DNA from: an uncultured Dorea sp.
GTDB taxonomy: Bacteria; Bacillota; Clostridia; Lachnospirales; Lachnospiraceae
Assembly: GCA_945870325.1 (NCBI GenBank)
Contig: CAMBRQ010000002.1
Location: 95,139 to 159,138, forward strand
Direction: 5' to 3'
Length of the DNA stretch: 64,000 bases
Shown here: piece after piece, positions 1 through 9,706 of the stretch
Layout of the letters: each line of letters begins with the position of its first letter
Numbering within the stretch: the stretch's first letter is position 1
Notes under the pieces: generated by a model
What the model saw: the letters and a program-made list of their open reading frames with translations, nothing else
Database searches by the model: none
What the model was told of the DNA's origin: nothing
Position numbers and translations under genes: made by a program

Positions 1-714
1 GATGTATGCTTCCAATATGAAGATCAGACAGAGAAGGTGCTGAACCATATTAATCTGAAAGTGAATGCGGGCGATTATATGGCGCTGGTTGGACCGTCAG
101 GGGTTGGGAAGACTACGCTGTGCAGTCTGATCCCCAGATTCTATGAGGTATCATCTGGTTCTATTACGATAGATGGATTGGATATCCGAGACATGAAATT
201 GGATGATCTGCGCAATAATATAGGTATCGTGCAGCAGGATGTATACCTTTTCGCGGGTACGATTATGGATAATATCCGTTATGGAAGACCGGATGCTACC
301 GATGAAGATGTCATCCGTGCGGCGAAGAATGCCAATGCCCATGACTTTATTATGAGTTTCCCGGAGGGATATCATACGGATATCGGACAGCGGGGAGTGA
401 AATTATCCGGAGGTCAGAAGCAGAGACTGTCGATTGCCAGAGTATTTCTTAAGAATCCGCCGATCCTGATTTTCGATGAAGCAACATCTGCGCTGGATAA
501 TGAGAGTGAGCAGGTGGTTCAGAAGTCACTGGAAGGCCTGGCAAAAGAGAGGACTACATTCGTTATCGCACACCGGCTTACGACGATTCAGAATGCGCAG
601 AAGATCTTGGTTCTGACAGAAGAAGGAATTGCGGAAGAAGGAACGCATGAGGAATTATTACAGAAGAAGGGAATCTACGAGTCGCTTTATCATAGGAACT
701 TCGGACATGCATAG
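1..714 (+). CDS. ABC exporter, C-terminal nucleotide-binding domain (5' truncated by window edge)
   Basis: The reading frame is open from base 1, so this is the end of a longer gene. The visible part is an ABC ATPase domain of the exporter (MsbA/MDR-like) type: Walker [10 protein letters not shown] at about bases 91-117, signature LSGGQKQR at about 403-426, Walker [13 protein letters not shown] at about 466-500, and the switch His in IAHRLTT near 565. Such domains usually follow a six-helix membrane domain on the same chain, which would lie to the left. ATP hydrolysis would drive export of a lipid, drug or peptide; the substrate cannot be inferred. The protein ends with an FGHA tail at a TAG codon. 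Confidence 0.93.
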   Translation, partial: DVCFQYEDQTEKVLNHINLKVNAGDYMALVGPSGVGKTTLCSLIPRFYEVSSGSITIDGLDIRDMKLDDLRNNIGIVQQDVYLFAGTIMDNIRYGRPDATDEDVIRAAKNANAHDFIMSFPEGYHTDIGQRGVKLSGGQKQRLSIARVFLKNPPILIFDEATSALDNESEQVVQKSLEGLAKERTTFVIAHRLTTIQNAQKILVLTEEGIAEEGTHEELLQKKGIYESLYHRNFGHA

Positions 715-851
715 AGATGATGCGTGCTGTATATACAAAAGAGACAGCAATGTAGGTATAAGTCACAGGGGAATCTGCAAAGGGGAGAAAATCAGAATAT
801 AATGATTGTGAATTAGATAAATGTATGGAGAAAATAAGGGGGAGAATAGGC

Positions 852-2858
852 ATGAATCCGAGAAAAAGAATGATGGCTTCCATGCTCATCATAATGGTGG
901 TCTGCATGATGTGCGTTACTTCCGTTCTTGCGGAAGAGGTGCAGACGGAGGAAACTCAAGGAAAGAAAAAAGTAAAGATATTATTTACGCATGATATGCA
1001 TTCCCACATGGATGCGTATAAGGCGGTAAAGAAGAAGTCTGATTCGTCTGACAAAGAGAAGAGGACAGTTATGATAGGCGGTTTTGGGAAACTAAAAACG
1101 CTGATTGATGAGAAGAAAGCAGAGAATCCTGCGACGTTTTTGTTTGATGGCGGTGATTTTTCTATGGGTACGCTGTATCAGACCATCTATGAGACGGAAG
1201 CAGCAGAACTGACAATGCTGGGACGCCTGGGGTATGATGCTGTGACATTTGGGAATCACGAGTTCGATTATCGCAGTGACGGTGTAAGCAATATGCTCCA
1301 TGCTGTAATAGAGAATGCAAAAGAAGATGCGTCGTTTAAACTGCCAGCTTTTGTCAGTGCGAATATTGACTGGGATAAGAATACTTCTGAAGATAATAAG
1401 AAAATTCGGGATGCGCTCGAAGACTATGGAAGTACGCCATATGTGGTCGTGGAGCATGGCGGAGTGCGAATCGGAGTGTATGGCGTTCTGGGCGAGGACG
1501 CAGATGCTTGTGCGCCGGAAAGTGGATTGACGTTTGAAGACATTGTGGATACTTCTAAAGAAGTAGTGGAAAAGTTAGAGAAAGAGCAAGTGGATATGAT
1601 CGTCTGCCTTTCCCACAGTGGAACGAATGAAGATGTAGAACATTCGGAGGATGAACTCCTGGCAAAAGAGGTGCCAGAGATAGATGTAATTGTAAGTGGC
1701 CACACCCATACCACATTAGATGAAGCAATTCAGTATGGGGATACGTATATTGTGTCGGCAGGTTCTTGTTGTAAGAATCTGGGCGAACTGAACCTGACAC
1801 AGAAGGATGACGGGTGCTGGGAACTGGATGAGTATACTTTGAATCATCTGGATGAGGATGTGCCAGAGGATGAGGCGGTTCTTGCAGAATTAGAGAGATA
1901 TAAGAAACTGGTGGATGAAGAATATCTGTCTGAATTCGGCTATACTTTTGATCAGGTTCTGGCAGAAAATGGTGTGGAGTTCACGCAGAAAGATGATTTT
2001 GCAGAAGAACTCGAGGAAGATCCATTGGGAAGCATTATCGCAGATTCTTATGTATATGCAGTGCAGCAGGCAGAAGGAGACGATTATGAAAAAGTGGATG
2101 TCACAATCTCGCCATCAGGTGCCATCCGTGATACTTTCCAGAAAGGAACGCTTACGGTGTCGGATGCATTTAACGTAAGTTCTCTTGGAATCGGTGCTGA
2201 CCGTATTCCTGGATATCCTTTAGTAAGTGTATATCTGACCGGAAGGGAACTGAAGACGGCAGCAGAGATTGACGTCTCTGTCTCACCGATGATGACAGCA
2301 GCCCAACTCTATCCAAGTGGGCTTCGCTGGACGTATAACCCGAACCGGATGATCCTGAATCGGGTAACACAGGTGGAACTTGTTCAGAATGTGCCATATG
2401 TACAGGAGAAACAGACAGAAGAGATCCGGGACGACCAGATGTACCGTGTGGTTGCAGGACTCTATTCGGCACAGATGCTGGGTGCAGTTGAGGATAAATC
2501 AATGGGGCTTTTAAAGATTACGCCGAAGGATAAAGAGGGCAATGAGATTACGGATTTTGAACAATACATTATTCATGATCAGAATGGGGCGGAACTAAAA
2601 GAATGGTATGCGCTTGCTTCCTATTTGGAATCATTCAATCAGAATGAGGAGGGAATCTCTCAGATCCCTTCTTATTACGGAGAAAAGGAAGGAAGAAAAC
2701 TGGAAGATGACAGTAAGAATCTGGGTAATCTGGTGAAGCATCCGAATAGATTCGCATTTATGATCTACGGTGTGATCCTGATGATAATCCTTATTGTGGT
2801 GTTTCTTATAAGATTTATCACAAAAAGAGGAAAAAAGAAGAAAAATATGCTATACTAG
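852..2858 (+). CDS. Surface-anchored 5'-nucleotidase / UDP-sugar hydrolase family metallophosphoesterase
   Basis: The 668-residue product has an N-terminal signal peptide (basic start, hydrophobic core, likely cut after VLA near residue 27), a calcineurin-like phosphoesterase domain with the metal motifs FTHDMHSH (about 45-52), FDGGDF, GNHEFD, SHSG and SGHTHT, then a 5'-nucleotidase C-terminal substrate domain, and a C-terminal membrane helix followed by lysines. It should sit outside the cell, held by the C-terminal helix, and remove phosphate from nucleotides or nucleotide sugars for salvage. An upstream in-frame ATG at 825 exists, but the GGGGGAG ribosome site at 838-844 fits the ATG at 852, and the signal peptide begins there. 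Confidence 0.9.
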   Translation: MNPRKRMMASMLIIMVVCMMCVTSVLAEEVQTEETQGKKKVKILFTHDMHSHMDAYKAVKKKSDSSDKEKRTVMIGGFGKLKTLIDEKKAENPATFLFDGGDFSMGTLYQTIYETEAAELTMLGRLGYDAVTFGNHEFDYRSDGVSNMLHAVIENAKEDASFKLPAFVSANIDWDKNTSEDNKKIRDALEDYGSTPYVVVEHGGVRIGVYGVLGEDADACAPESGLTFEDIVDTSKEVVEKLEKEQVDMIVCLSHSGTNEDVEHSEDELLAKEVPEIDVIVSGHTHTTLDEAIQYGDTYIVSAGSCCKNLGELNLTQKDDGCWELDEYTLNHLDEDVPEDEAVLAELERYKKLVDEEYLSEFGYTFDQVLAENGVEFTQKDDFAEELEEDPLGSIIADSYVYAVQQAEGDDYEKVDVTISPSGAIRDTFQKGTLTVSDAFNVSSLGIGADRIPGYPLVSVYLTGRELKTAAEIDVSVSPMMTAAQLYPSGLRWTYNPNRMILNRVTQVELVQNVPYVQEKQTEEIRDDQMYRVVAGLYSAQMLGAVEDKSMGLLKITPKDKEGNEITDFEQYIIHDQNGAELKEWYALASYLESFNQNEEGISQIPSYYGEKEGRKLEDDSKNLGNLVKHPNRFAFMIYGVILMIILIVVFLIRFITKRGKKKKNMLY

Positions 2859-2910
2859 GAAACGTCCAATTATAAGTAGAGAAAAAAGCGCAATAAAAAG
2901 AAGGGAAATT

Positions 2911-3822
2911 ATGGAAGAAATACAATTTAAAAGAGCAGAATTAGAAGATAAAGAGACTATATCCCATTATTTTAAACATCATACCAGTAGAAGCTGTGAG
3001 AGGACATTTGCTAATGTATATCTGTGGTCCAGACAGTATCCGGTGAAATGGGCAATCGTAGAGGATGCTTTGGTGTTCAAAAGTGAGGATGAGACTCATC
3101 TGGCATTTGCTTATCCGGCAGGAGAGAAAGAGAGCGTGAAGCGGGCGCTGGAAGTTCTGATGGAATATAGTAAAGTGCGGGGGGTTCCGTTTAGGATGTA
3201 TAATGTGACTCCGGATAATTTCGCGCAGTTAGAGGAATGGTATCCGGGAAGATTCCAGATTGAATATGACAGGGACAGCGCAGACTATGTATATGAATCT
3301 GAGAAACTTGCAACCCTGTCAGGCAAGAAACTCCACGGTAAGAGGAATCATATTAATAAGTTCAAGTCAATGTATGAGGGCAGATGGTCTTATGAAAGCG
3401 TAACGAAAGATAATGTGGAAGAGTGTTTCCAGATGGCGCTTAAGTGGAGGAATGAGAATGGCTGTGAGGATGATCCGGAGAAACGAGGAGAGATCTGTGT
3501 AACGATGAATTCTTTAAGGCTGTTTGAAGAATTGGAATTAACAGGCGGAATTCTTCGGATTGACGGCGAGGTAGTAGCATTTACATTGGGTGAGCCGATC
3601 TGTTCGGATACTTTCGTTGTCCATATCGAGAAGGCATATGCAGATATACAAGGTGCGTATCCAATGATCAACCAGCAGTTTGTAGAGCATGAATGCCAGA
3701 ATTACCAGTATGTGAACAGAGAAGAAGATACTGGTGCTGAAGGCTTAAGAAAGGCAAAATTATCCTATCGCCCCGTTTTCATGGTAGAAAAGGGAGATGT
3801 ATCAGAGATTAAAAATAGATGA
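2911..3822 (+). CDS. DUF2156 (phosphatidylglycerol lysyltransferase C-terminal-like) protein
   Basis: A 303-residue soluble protein resembling the DUF2156 family, which has a GNAT/FemAB-type fold related to the aminoacyl-transferase domain of MprF. There is no membrane domain here, so it is the stand-alone form. The segment KLHGKRNHINKFK near the middle and the C-terminal SYRPVFMVEK are typical of the family. Free-standing members are widespread in Lachnospiraceae, and their acceptor is not established. An AGAAGGGA ribosome site precedes the ATG. It follows the nucleotidase gene by about 50 bases and precedes an aminotransferase, so co-transcription is plausible. Confidence 0.8.
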   Translation: MEEIQFKRAELEDKETISHYFKHHTSRSCERTFANVYLWSRQYPVKWAIVEDALVFKSEDETHLAFAYPAGEKESVKRALEVLMEYSKVRGVPFRMYNVTPDNFAQLEEWYPGRFQIEYDRDSADYVYESEKLATLSGKKLHGKRNHINKFKSMYEGRWSYESVTKDNVEECFQMALKWRNENGCEDDPEKRGEICVTMNSLRLFEELELTGGILRIDGEVVAFTLGEPICSDTFVVHIEKAYADIQGAYPMINQQFVEHECQNYQYVNREEDTGAEGLRKAKLSYRPVFMVEKGDVSEIKNR

Positions 3823-3863
3823 TAGATAAACGAACAGAATAAAAAGGAGAAGGAGAGAAGAAA

Positions 3864-5051
3864 ATGATAGCAGAAAAGATGAAAAATATGGTAGCAAATA
3901 GTTCAGCAATCCGTGCGATGTTCGAAGAGGGCAACCGTCTTGCAAGCATCTATGGTCCTGAGAATGTATTCGACTTCAGCCTTGGCAATCCGAATGTTCC
4001 GGCACCGGAGGCAGTAAAGAAGGCAATCCTGGAATTATTAGATGAGAGTGACCCGGTAGTGCTTCACGGTTATACCAATAGCAACTCTGGTTATGCTGAT
4101 GTCAGAGAAGCAGTTGCGAATTCTCTGAATGAGCGTTTTGGAACCAAGTTCGAGGGAAAGAACATTGTAATGACGGTTGGTGCGGCAGGTGGACTGAATG
4201 TGATCCTGAAGACCTTGATCAATCCGGGAGATGAAGTTATTGCGTTTGCGCCGTATTTTGGCGAGTATCGTTCTTATACGAATAACTATGACGGTGTCCT
4301 GGTTGAAATCTCTCCGAACACAGTGGATTTCCAGCCGAAATTAGATGAATTCGAGCAGAAGATTACTCCGAAGACAAAAGCAGTTATCGTGAATACACCG
4401 AACAATCCGACTGGTGTTGTATATTCCGAAGAGACTATTTTGAAACTGGCAGCGATTATGGAAGCAAAACAGAAGGAATATGGAACAGATATCTACCTGA
4501 TCTCTGATGAGCCGTACCGTGAACTGGTATATGATGGAGTAGAGGTTCCTTATCTGACAAAATATTATGACAATACGATCGTAGGCTATTCTTACAGCAA
4601 GTCCCTGTCACTTCCGGGAGAGCGTATCGGATATCTGGTAATCCCGGATGAAGTGAAGGATAGTGCGGACGTACAGTCAGCAGCCAATGTTGCAACACGT
4701 ATCTTGGGATTTGTAAACGCTCCGACTCTGCAGCAGAAAGTGGTTGCAAAGTGTCTGAATGAGAAGACGGATATCTCTTTCTATGACAGAAACAGAGAGA
4801 CTTTATATAATGGATTGACGGAATGTGGATTCGAGTGCATTAAGCCGGAAGGCGCATTCTATCTCTTCGTAAAGTCTCCGATTGCAGACGAGAAAGAATT
4901 CTGTGCGGCAGCGAAAAAGTATAATATCTTAATTGTGCCGGGAAGTTCATTCGCTTGTCCGGGCTATGTAAGGCTTGCATACTGCGTATCTTATGAGACG
5001 ATTGTGAATTCACTTCCGAAGTTCAAAGAACTTTCAAAGGAGTATTTCTAA
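3864..5051 (+). CDS. PLP-dependent class I/II aminotransferase
   Basis: A 395-residue fold-type I aminotransferase. The PLP Schiff-base lysine is predicted as K246 in YSYSKSLSLPGERIG. Other class I motifs are the NTPNNPTGVVY segment (cofactor-contacting Asn) and ISDEPYRELVY. It transfers an amino group between an amino acid and a 2-oxo acid; family members include aspartate/aromatic aminotransferases. Specificity is not readable from sequence. A strong GGAGAAGGAGAG ribosome site precedes the ATG. The next gene is a second aminotransferase of the HisC type. Confidence 0.9.
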   Translation: MIAEKMKNMVANSSAIRAMFEEGNRLASIYGPENVFDFSLGNPNVPAPEAVKKAILELLDESDPVVLHGYTNSNSGYADVREAVANSLNERFGTKFEGKNIVMTVGAAGGLNVILKTLINPGDEVIAFAPYFGEYRSYTNNYDGVLVEISPNTVDFQPKLDEFEQKITPKTKAVIVNTPNNPTGVVYSEETILKLAAIMEAKQKEYGTDIYLISDEPYRELVYDGVEVPYLTKYYDNTIVGYSYSKSLSLPGERIGYLVIPDEVKDSADVQSAANVATRILGFVNAPTLQQKVVAKCLNEKTDISFYDRNRETLYNGLTECGFECIKPEGAFYLFVKSPIADEKEFCAAAKKYNILIVPGSSFACPGYVRLAYCVSYETIVNSLPKFKELSKEYF

Positions 5052-5125
5052 TATTTAATACATAGCATACAATGAAAATACTTCATGTAAAGATGTTTGG
5101 TTAATATTACGAAGAGGACAAGATC

Positions 5126-6181
5126 ATGAAAGCATTTGAGAAAAATATTCGAAAAGTAGAACCCTATGTGCCGGGCGAACAGCCACAGCACAAAGTAATC
5201 AAATTAAACACCAATGAGAATCCTTATCCGCCAGCGCCTGGGGTTACCAGAGCGCTGGAAGAGATGGATACTGACCGGCTGCGTCTCTATCCGGACCCAA
5301 CGGCAGGACCGCTGGTAGAGGAACTTGCAAGATTCTACCATGTGAATCCGGATCAGGTCTTTGTAGGCGTTGGTTCAGATGATGTGCTGTCCATGTGCTT
5401 TCTGACCTTCTTTAATTCCGAGAAGCCGATCTATTTCCCGGATATCACATATTCTTTTTATAAGGTATGGGCGGATCTCTATCGGATACCGTATGAATGT
5501 CAGAAACTGGATGAGAACTTCCGGATTGTGAAAGAAGATTATTATAAGGAGAATGGAGGAGTTATCTTCCCGAATCCTAATGCGCCGACAGCAATCTATG
5601 AAGAATTAGACGTAGTGGAGGATATTATTGCCCATAATCAGGATGTGATCGTGATTGTGGATGAGGCATATGTGGACTTCGCAGGTCGCTCTGTACTTGA
5701 GTTGATCGACAAGTATGAGAACCTGATTGTCGTACAGACCTTCTCTAAGGCTCGTTCGATGGCAGGAATGCGTATCGGCTATGCAATTAGTAATCCGATG
5801 CTGATTAAGTATCTGAATGACGCAAAATATTCCTTTAATTCTTATACGATGAATCAGACTTCGCTGATTTGTGGTGTAGAGGCTGTAAAGGATAGAGCAT
5901 ATTTTGAGGCAGCAGTCCATAAGATTATTGAGACGAGAGAATGGGCGAAGGGAGAACTTGCAAAACTTGGATTCCACTATCTGGATTCCAGTGCGAATTT
6001 TATCTTTGCTATGCACCCCAAGTATGATGCCAAAGAATTATTCGAGGCATTGAAAGCGAATAACATCTATGTCCGTTACTGGGGAAGCGAAAGAATCGAG
6101 CAGTATATGCGGATTACCATCGGGACAAGAGAAGAGATGGAAGCACTGTTCGATTTCCTGAGAAAGTATATGAACCGGTAA
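5126..6181 (+). CDS. hisC: Histidinol-phosphate aminotransferase family protein
   Basis: A 351-residue class II aminotransferase of the HisC family. Landmarks are NTNENPYPPAP near the N terminus, IVDEAYVDFAG, and the PLP lysine K208 in TFSKARSMAGMRIGYA; the C-terminal arginine for the substrate carboxylate lies in MRITIGTREEM. The enzyme makes histidinol phosphate from imidazole acetol phosphate in histidine synthesis, and close homologues also act on aromatic amino acids. No other his genes flank it, so a housekeeping or aromatic role outside a his operon is possible. Confidence 0.85.
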   Translation: MKAFEKNIRKVEPYVPGEQPQHKVIKLNTNENPYPPAPGVTRALEEMDTDRLRLYPDPTAGPLVEELARFYHVNPDQVFVGVGSDDVLSMCFLTFFNSEKPIYFPDITYSFYKVWADLYRIPYECQKLDENFRIVKEDYYKENGGVIFPNPNAPTAIYEELDVVEDIIAHNQDVIVIVDEAYVDFAGRSVLELIDKYENLIVVQTFSKARSMAGMRIGYAISNPMLIKYLNDAKYSFNSYTMNQTSLICGVEAVKDRAYFEAAVHKIIETREWAKGELAKLGFHYLDSSANFIFAMHPKYDAKELFEALKANNIYVRYWGSERIEQYMRITIGTREEMEALFDFLRKYMNR

Positions 6182-6254
6182 GATTCGGATGTAGTTTGCA
6201 TGATAAGACGCTTTTATGTGAATATCAAAAAGTATAAATAAAAAGGAGAATTCT

Positions 6255-6767
6255 ATGACAGAAACTTTAGTGCAGGGTATCATTGATGCCCTGGGTGGAA
6301 GTGTTGGAAAGGAAGCAATTGTATTTATCATATCCATGATCCCAATTCTGGAATTAAGAGGCGCCCTGCTGGTTGCGGGTCCGCTGCTTGGAGTTCCGGT
6401 GTCGACAGCGATTCCGCTTTGTATTATTGGAAATATTATTCCGGTGCCATTCATTTTACTTTTGATTACACCAATCTTTAATTGGATGAAAGGGACGAAG
6501 CATCTGAAACCGATGGTGGATAAGTTAGAAGCGAAGGCAATGAGCAAGAGTGACCAGATCGAGAAATATGAGTTTTGGGGATTAGTACTCTTCGTAGGAA
6601 TTCCGCTTCCGGGAACGGGAGCATGGACCGGTTCGCTGATTGCGGCATTGCTTGGAGTAAAGTTCAAGAAAGCCTTCCCGGCAGTGATACTGGGAATCTG
6701 CATGGCAACTGTGATTATGTGGTTTATCTCTTATGTACTTCTGGGCGGGGTGCATGTGCTGGGATAG
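6255..6767 (+). CDS. Small multidrug export family (COG2426) membrane protein
   Basis: A 170-residue integral membrane protein with about four or five hydrophobic segments. It matches the Sm_multidrug_ex/COG2426 family: SMIPILELRGALLVAG in the first third, PLPGTGAWTGSLIAALLG in the second half, and a cytoplasmic basic segment between them. The family name is historic and transport of drugs is not well supported; it resembles DedA-type folds with the re-entrant ELRGA and PGTGA elements. It is the last gene of the rightward group and ends 22 bases before a strong terminator. Confidence 0.82.
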   Translation: MTETLVQGIIDALGGSVGKEAIVFIISMIPILELRGALLVAGPLLGVPVSTAIPLCIIGNIIPVPFILLLITPIFNWMKGTKHLKPMVDKLEAKAMSKSDQIEKYEFWGLVLFVGIPLPGTGAWTGSLIAALLGVKFKKAFPAVILGICMATVIMWFISYVLLGGVHVLG

Positions 6768-6788
6768 AAATAAGAAATCAGATAAAGC

Positions 6789-6834
6789 GACTCCCCAGAG
6801 GCCTATAATAGCGAACAGCCTCTGGGGAGTCTTC
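6789..6834 (+). terminator. Rho-independent terminator
   Basis: A perfect 14-bp stem (6789-6802 with 6818-6831, GACTCCCCAGAGGC type) with a 15-base loop is followed by a short T-rich run. It closes the group ending at 6767 and lies between convergent genes, so it may also stop the leftward small gene. Confidence 0.88.
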
Positions 6835-6866
6835 TATACTATACAATAAACAAAGAGGATGACTAA

Positions 6867-7046
6867 TTAATGATTTGCAAAAACGACATTCCCGCGCACA
6901 ACAGCGAATCCATCTTTTTCCTTCTTATATCCATCTAACACATCTTTAGACCGTACAGCCTTCACAATAGAAGCAACCTGCACACCGATCACATACGCAA
7001 TATATCCAAAAAACAACACAGCCGTTAATCCTAACAAACTACTCAT
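6867..7046 (-). CDS. Small single-pass membrane protein, unknown
   Basis: A 59-residue protein starting MSSLLGLTAVLFFGYIAYV, with one hydrophobic helix at about residues 3-30 and a charged, Lys-rich tail. The frame stays open upstream, but the ATG at 7046 is preceded by GGAGG at good spacing, so the short form is chosen. No family is recognised. It is convergent with the COG2426 gene. Confidence 0.6.
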   Translation of the reverse strand: MSSLLGLTAVLFFGYIAYVIGVQVASIVKAVRSKDVLDGYKKEKDGFAVVRGNVVFANH

Positions 7047-7331
7047 AATCCATTCCTCCAAGAACTTTGTTAAAAAATTATCTATTACGCTTATTATTGT
7101 ACTAGTATACCGGTCTCCCGTAAATAGACAAATTGACAAAAAAATAACAAATTATTTCCAGAAACTGTCCAAACTGCCCACTTGTCAAACACTCTCCTGA
7201 GCACATTAGTCGTAGTTAGCAATTAGTTCGCCGCAATGTTGCCCCGTTTGTGTGAGATATATTGCTGCTCAGAACTGCGTCCCCTGGTCAAAACGCAAAA
7301 CGTAAACTGCAACATGATCCTGCGTCCCCCC

Positions 7332-7360
7332 TTTAAAAATCTTTTGTTATGTGGTAAAAT
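7332..7360 (+). promoter_or_regulatory. Sigma-A-type promoter for the sugar kinase-murT-gatD group
   Basis: TTTAAA (7332-7337), a 17-base spacer and TAAAAT (7355-7360), with an extended -10 TGG directly before it. It lies about 40 bases upstream of the kinase start. The rest of 7047-7331 holds no gene; it contains two copies of the decamer CTGCGTCCCC at 7275-7284 and 7320-7329. Confidence 0.55.
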
Positions 7361-7398
7361 ATGTAGAAATATTGAGATTAAGATAAGGAGTTAGAAGT

Positions 7399-8358
7399 AT
7401 GGAAAAATTATATGACGTTACTGCAATGGGCGAAATGTTAATCGACTTTACACTGAATGGACAGAGCGACCAGGGCAACAACCTGTTCGAAGCATGCCCG
7501 GGAGGCGCACCATGTAATGTACTTGCAATGCTGAACAAACTTGGAAGAAAGACTGCATTCATCGGCAAGGTAGGAGAAGACCAGTTCGGACGCCTGTTAA
7601 AAGGCACGATTGAAGAGTTGGGAATCGAAGCCAAAGGTCTGATCCTGGACAAGGATATTCATACAACCCTTGCTTTCGTACATACATTCCCGGATGGAGA
7701 CAGAGAGTTTTCATTCTACCGTAAGCCGGGAGCGGATATGATGTTATCTGAAGCAGAGGTTGATTTGGATCTGATCCGTCAGTCTAAAGTATTCCATTTT
7801 GGAACTCTGTCTATGACCGACGAACCGGTAAGAACGGCAACGAAGAAGGCACTTGAAGTGGCAAAAGAAGCAGGATGCCTGATTACATTTGATCCAAACT
7901 TACGTCCGCCACTCTGGGAGTCTCTTGACGAGGCGAAGAAGCAGATGGAATATGGTTTCCAGTACTGTGATGTTCTGAAGATCTCCGACAATGAGATTCA
8001 GTTTGTATCCGGAATGGAAGATTATGATGACGGTATCCACTATCTTCAGGAGAAATACAACATTCCGTTGATTTTCCTGACCATGGGTAAGGATGGAAGC
8101 CGTGCATATTATAAAGACCTGCGAGTAGAGCGTAAAGGATTCAAGGTAAAAGCCATTGAGACAACAGGTGCCGGAGATACATTCTGTGGATGCTCCATTC
8201 ACGGAGTACTGACACATGGCTTAGAGAACCTCACAGAGGAGATTCTGGGGGATATCCTGACATATGCCAATGCAGGTGCAGCATTGATCACCATGAAGAA
8301 AGGTGCAATCCGCTCTATGCCGGATCCGGAGAATATTACGAAATTATTAGAGGAATAA
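7399..8358 (+). CDS. PfkB-family carbohydrate kinase (fructokinase-like)
   Basis: A 319-residue ribokinase/PfkB-family sugar kinase. The N-terminal family signature is GGAPCNVLAMLNKLGRKTAF, and the C-terminal signature ETTGAGDTFCGC places the catalytic base at D260. The overall pattern is closest to fructokinases (ATP + fructose to fructose 6-phosphate), but 2-dehydro-3-deoxygluconate kinases share it. An AAGGAG ribosome site lies 10 bases before the ATG. It ends 7 bases before murT and is probably co-transcribed with it, although the two jobs are unrelated. Confidence 0.88.
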   Translation: MEKLYDVTAMGEMLIDFTLNGQSDQGNNLFEACPGGAPCNVLAMLNKLGRKTAFIGKVGEDQFGRLLKGTIEELGIEAKGLILDKDIHTTLAFVHTFPDGDREFSFYRKPGADMMLSEAEVDLDLIRQSKVFHFGTLSMTDEPVRTATKKALEVAKEAGCLITFDPNLRPPLWESLDEAKKQMEYGFQYCDVLKISDNEIQFVSGMEDYDDGIHYLQEKYNIPLIFLTMGKDGSRAYYKDLRVERKGFKVKAIETTGAGDTFCGCSIHGVLTHGLENLTEEILGDILTYANAGAALITMKKGAIRSMPDPENITKLLEE

Positions 8359-8365
8359 TAAGACT

Positions 8366-9706
8366 ATGAGATTACGCAGAATGCTGGCCATATGGGCAGC
8401 GAAGATCACAGAAAAGGTCAGTGTCCATATATTTCACCGTCAGGGAGTTACATGGGCAGGTAAAATTGCATTAAAGATCTGCCCATCTATATTGAAGGAA
8501 CTTGCAGGACAGGTGAAGAATGATATATTCATTGTATGCGGAACCAATGGGAAGACCACCACGAATAATATGCTCTGTGCAGCAATTGAAGCAGAGGGCT
8601 ATAAAGTAATTTGTAACCATACAGGGTCGAATATGCTGAACGGAGTAGTGGCAGCATTCGCTCTGGGAGCCGGACTCGGTGGGAACCTGAAAGCAGACTA
8701 TGCCTGCATTGAGATTGATGAGGCGTCTACCAGAAGGGTATTTCCACATTTTAAACCGGATTATATGGTGCTTACGAATCTGTTTCGGGATCAGTTGGAC
8801 CGGTATGGTGAGATTGATATCACCATGAATATCCTGAAGGAAGTGATGCAGTCGGCTCCTGCTATGAAGGTTATCGTGAATGGGGACGACGCATTGTCAG
8901 CATATCTGGCTATGGACAGTGGTAATCCATATGTAACTTATGGAATCAGTGAAAAAGTACTGGATGATAAAGATTCCCACGAGATACGAGAGGGAAGATT
9001 CTGTAAATGCTGCGGCGCTCCTCTTCACTATAATTTCTATCATTATAGCCAGTTGGGAGATTATGCATGTACCGGATGTGATTTTAAGCGACCTGAGATT
9101 CTGTTTGATGGTTCCGAGATTGAAGTTGGCGATCAGCTGGCATTTACGGTAGAGGGAAGAAGGATTCGGGCGAATTATAAAGGGTTCTATAATATCTATA
9201 ACATTCTGGCGGCGTATACGGCTGTTAGAAGTGGCGGGATTCCAGTAGAACATTTTAACGATATGCTTGCGAAGTTCAACCCTGAGAATGGGCGTATGGA
9301 GCAGTTCTGCATTAAGGATACGAAGATTGTGCTGAATCTTGCCAAGAATCCGGCGGGATTCAATCAGAATATCTCTGCGGTCATGCAGGACGAGACGTTG
9401 AAGGATATTATCATTGTGATCAATGACAATGCGCAGGATGGTACGGATGTCTCCTGGCTGTGGGATGTGGATTTCGACCGGTTTAAAGAGGCGAATGTAG
9501 GCTCTATTACGGTCAGTGGAATCCGGTGTCATGATATGGGGCTTCGTATGAAATATGTGGACATCCCTTCCATGCTGGAGGCTGATGTGGAGAAAGCAAT
9601 CTGTGAGCGTGTGGAGAATGGATGTGGCAATCTCTATGTACTTGTGAACTATACGGCTCTGTTCAGTACCAGGAATGTATTAAAGAGATTGGAGGAGAAT
9701 CGGTAA
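8366..9706 (+). CDS. murT: Lipid II isoglutaminyl synthase, MurT subunit
   Basis: A 446-residue Mur-ligase-family protein. The ATP loop GTNGKTT has its lysine at about K63. A four-cysteine zinc-ribbon insertion (CKCCG ... CTGC) occurs in the middle, and the DUF1727 C-terminal domain starts near FCIKDTKIVLNLAKNPAG. MurT activates the D-glutamate carboxylate of lipid II with ATP, and its partner GatD supplies ammonia, giving D-isoglutamine in peptidoglycan. The gene overlaps gatD by one base (TAATG), as expected for obligate partners. Confidence 0.95.
   Translation: MRLRRMLAIWAAKITEKVSVHIFHRQGVTWAGKIALKICPSILKELAGQVKNDIFIVCGTNGKTTTNNMLCAAIEAEGYKVICNHTGSNMLNGVVAAFALGAGLGGNLKADYACIEIDEASTRRVFPHFKPDYMVLTNLFRDQLDRYGEIDITMNILKEVMQSAPAMKVIVNGDDALSAYLAMDSGNPYVTYGISEKVLDDKDSHEIREGRFCKCCGAPLHYNFYHYSQLGDYACTGCDFKRPEILFDGSEIEVGDQLAFTVEGRRIRANYKGFYNIYNILAAYTAVRSGGIPVEHFNDMLAKFNPENGRMEQFCIKDTKIVLNLAKNPAGFNQNISAVMQDETLKDIIIVINDNAQDGTDVSWLWDVDFDRFKEANVGSITVSGIRCHDMGLRMKYVDIPSMLEADVEKAICERVENGCGNLYVLVNYTALFSTRNVLKRLEENR

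Noticed and set aside
825..851. Upstream ATG of the 5'-nucleotidase gene
   Set aside because: It has no ribosome site and would place nine charged residues before a normal signal peptide.
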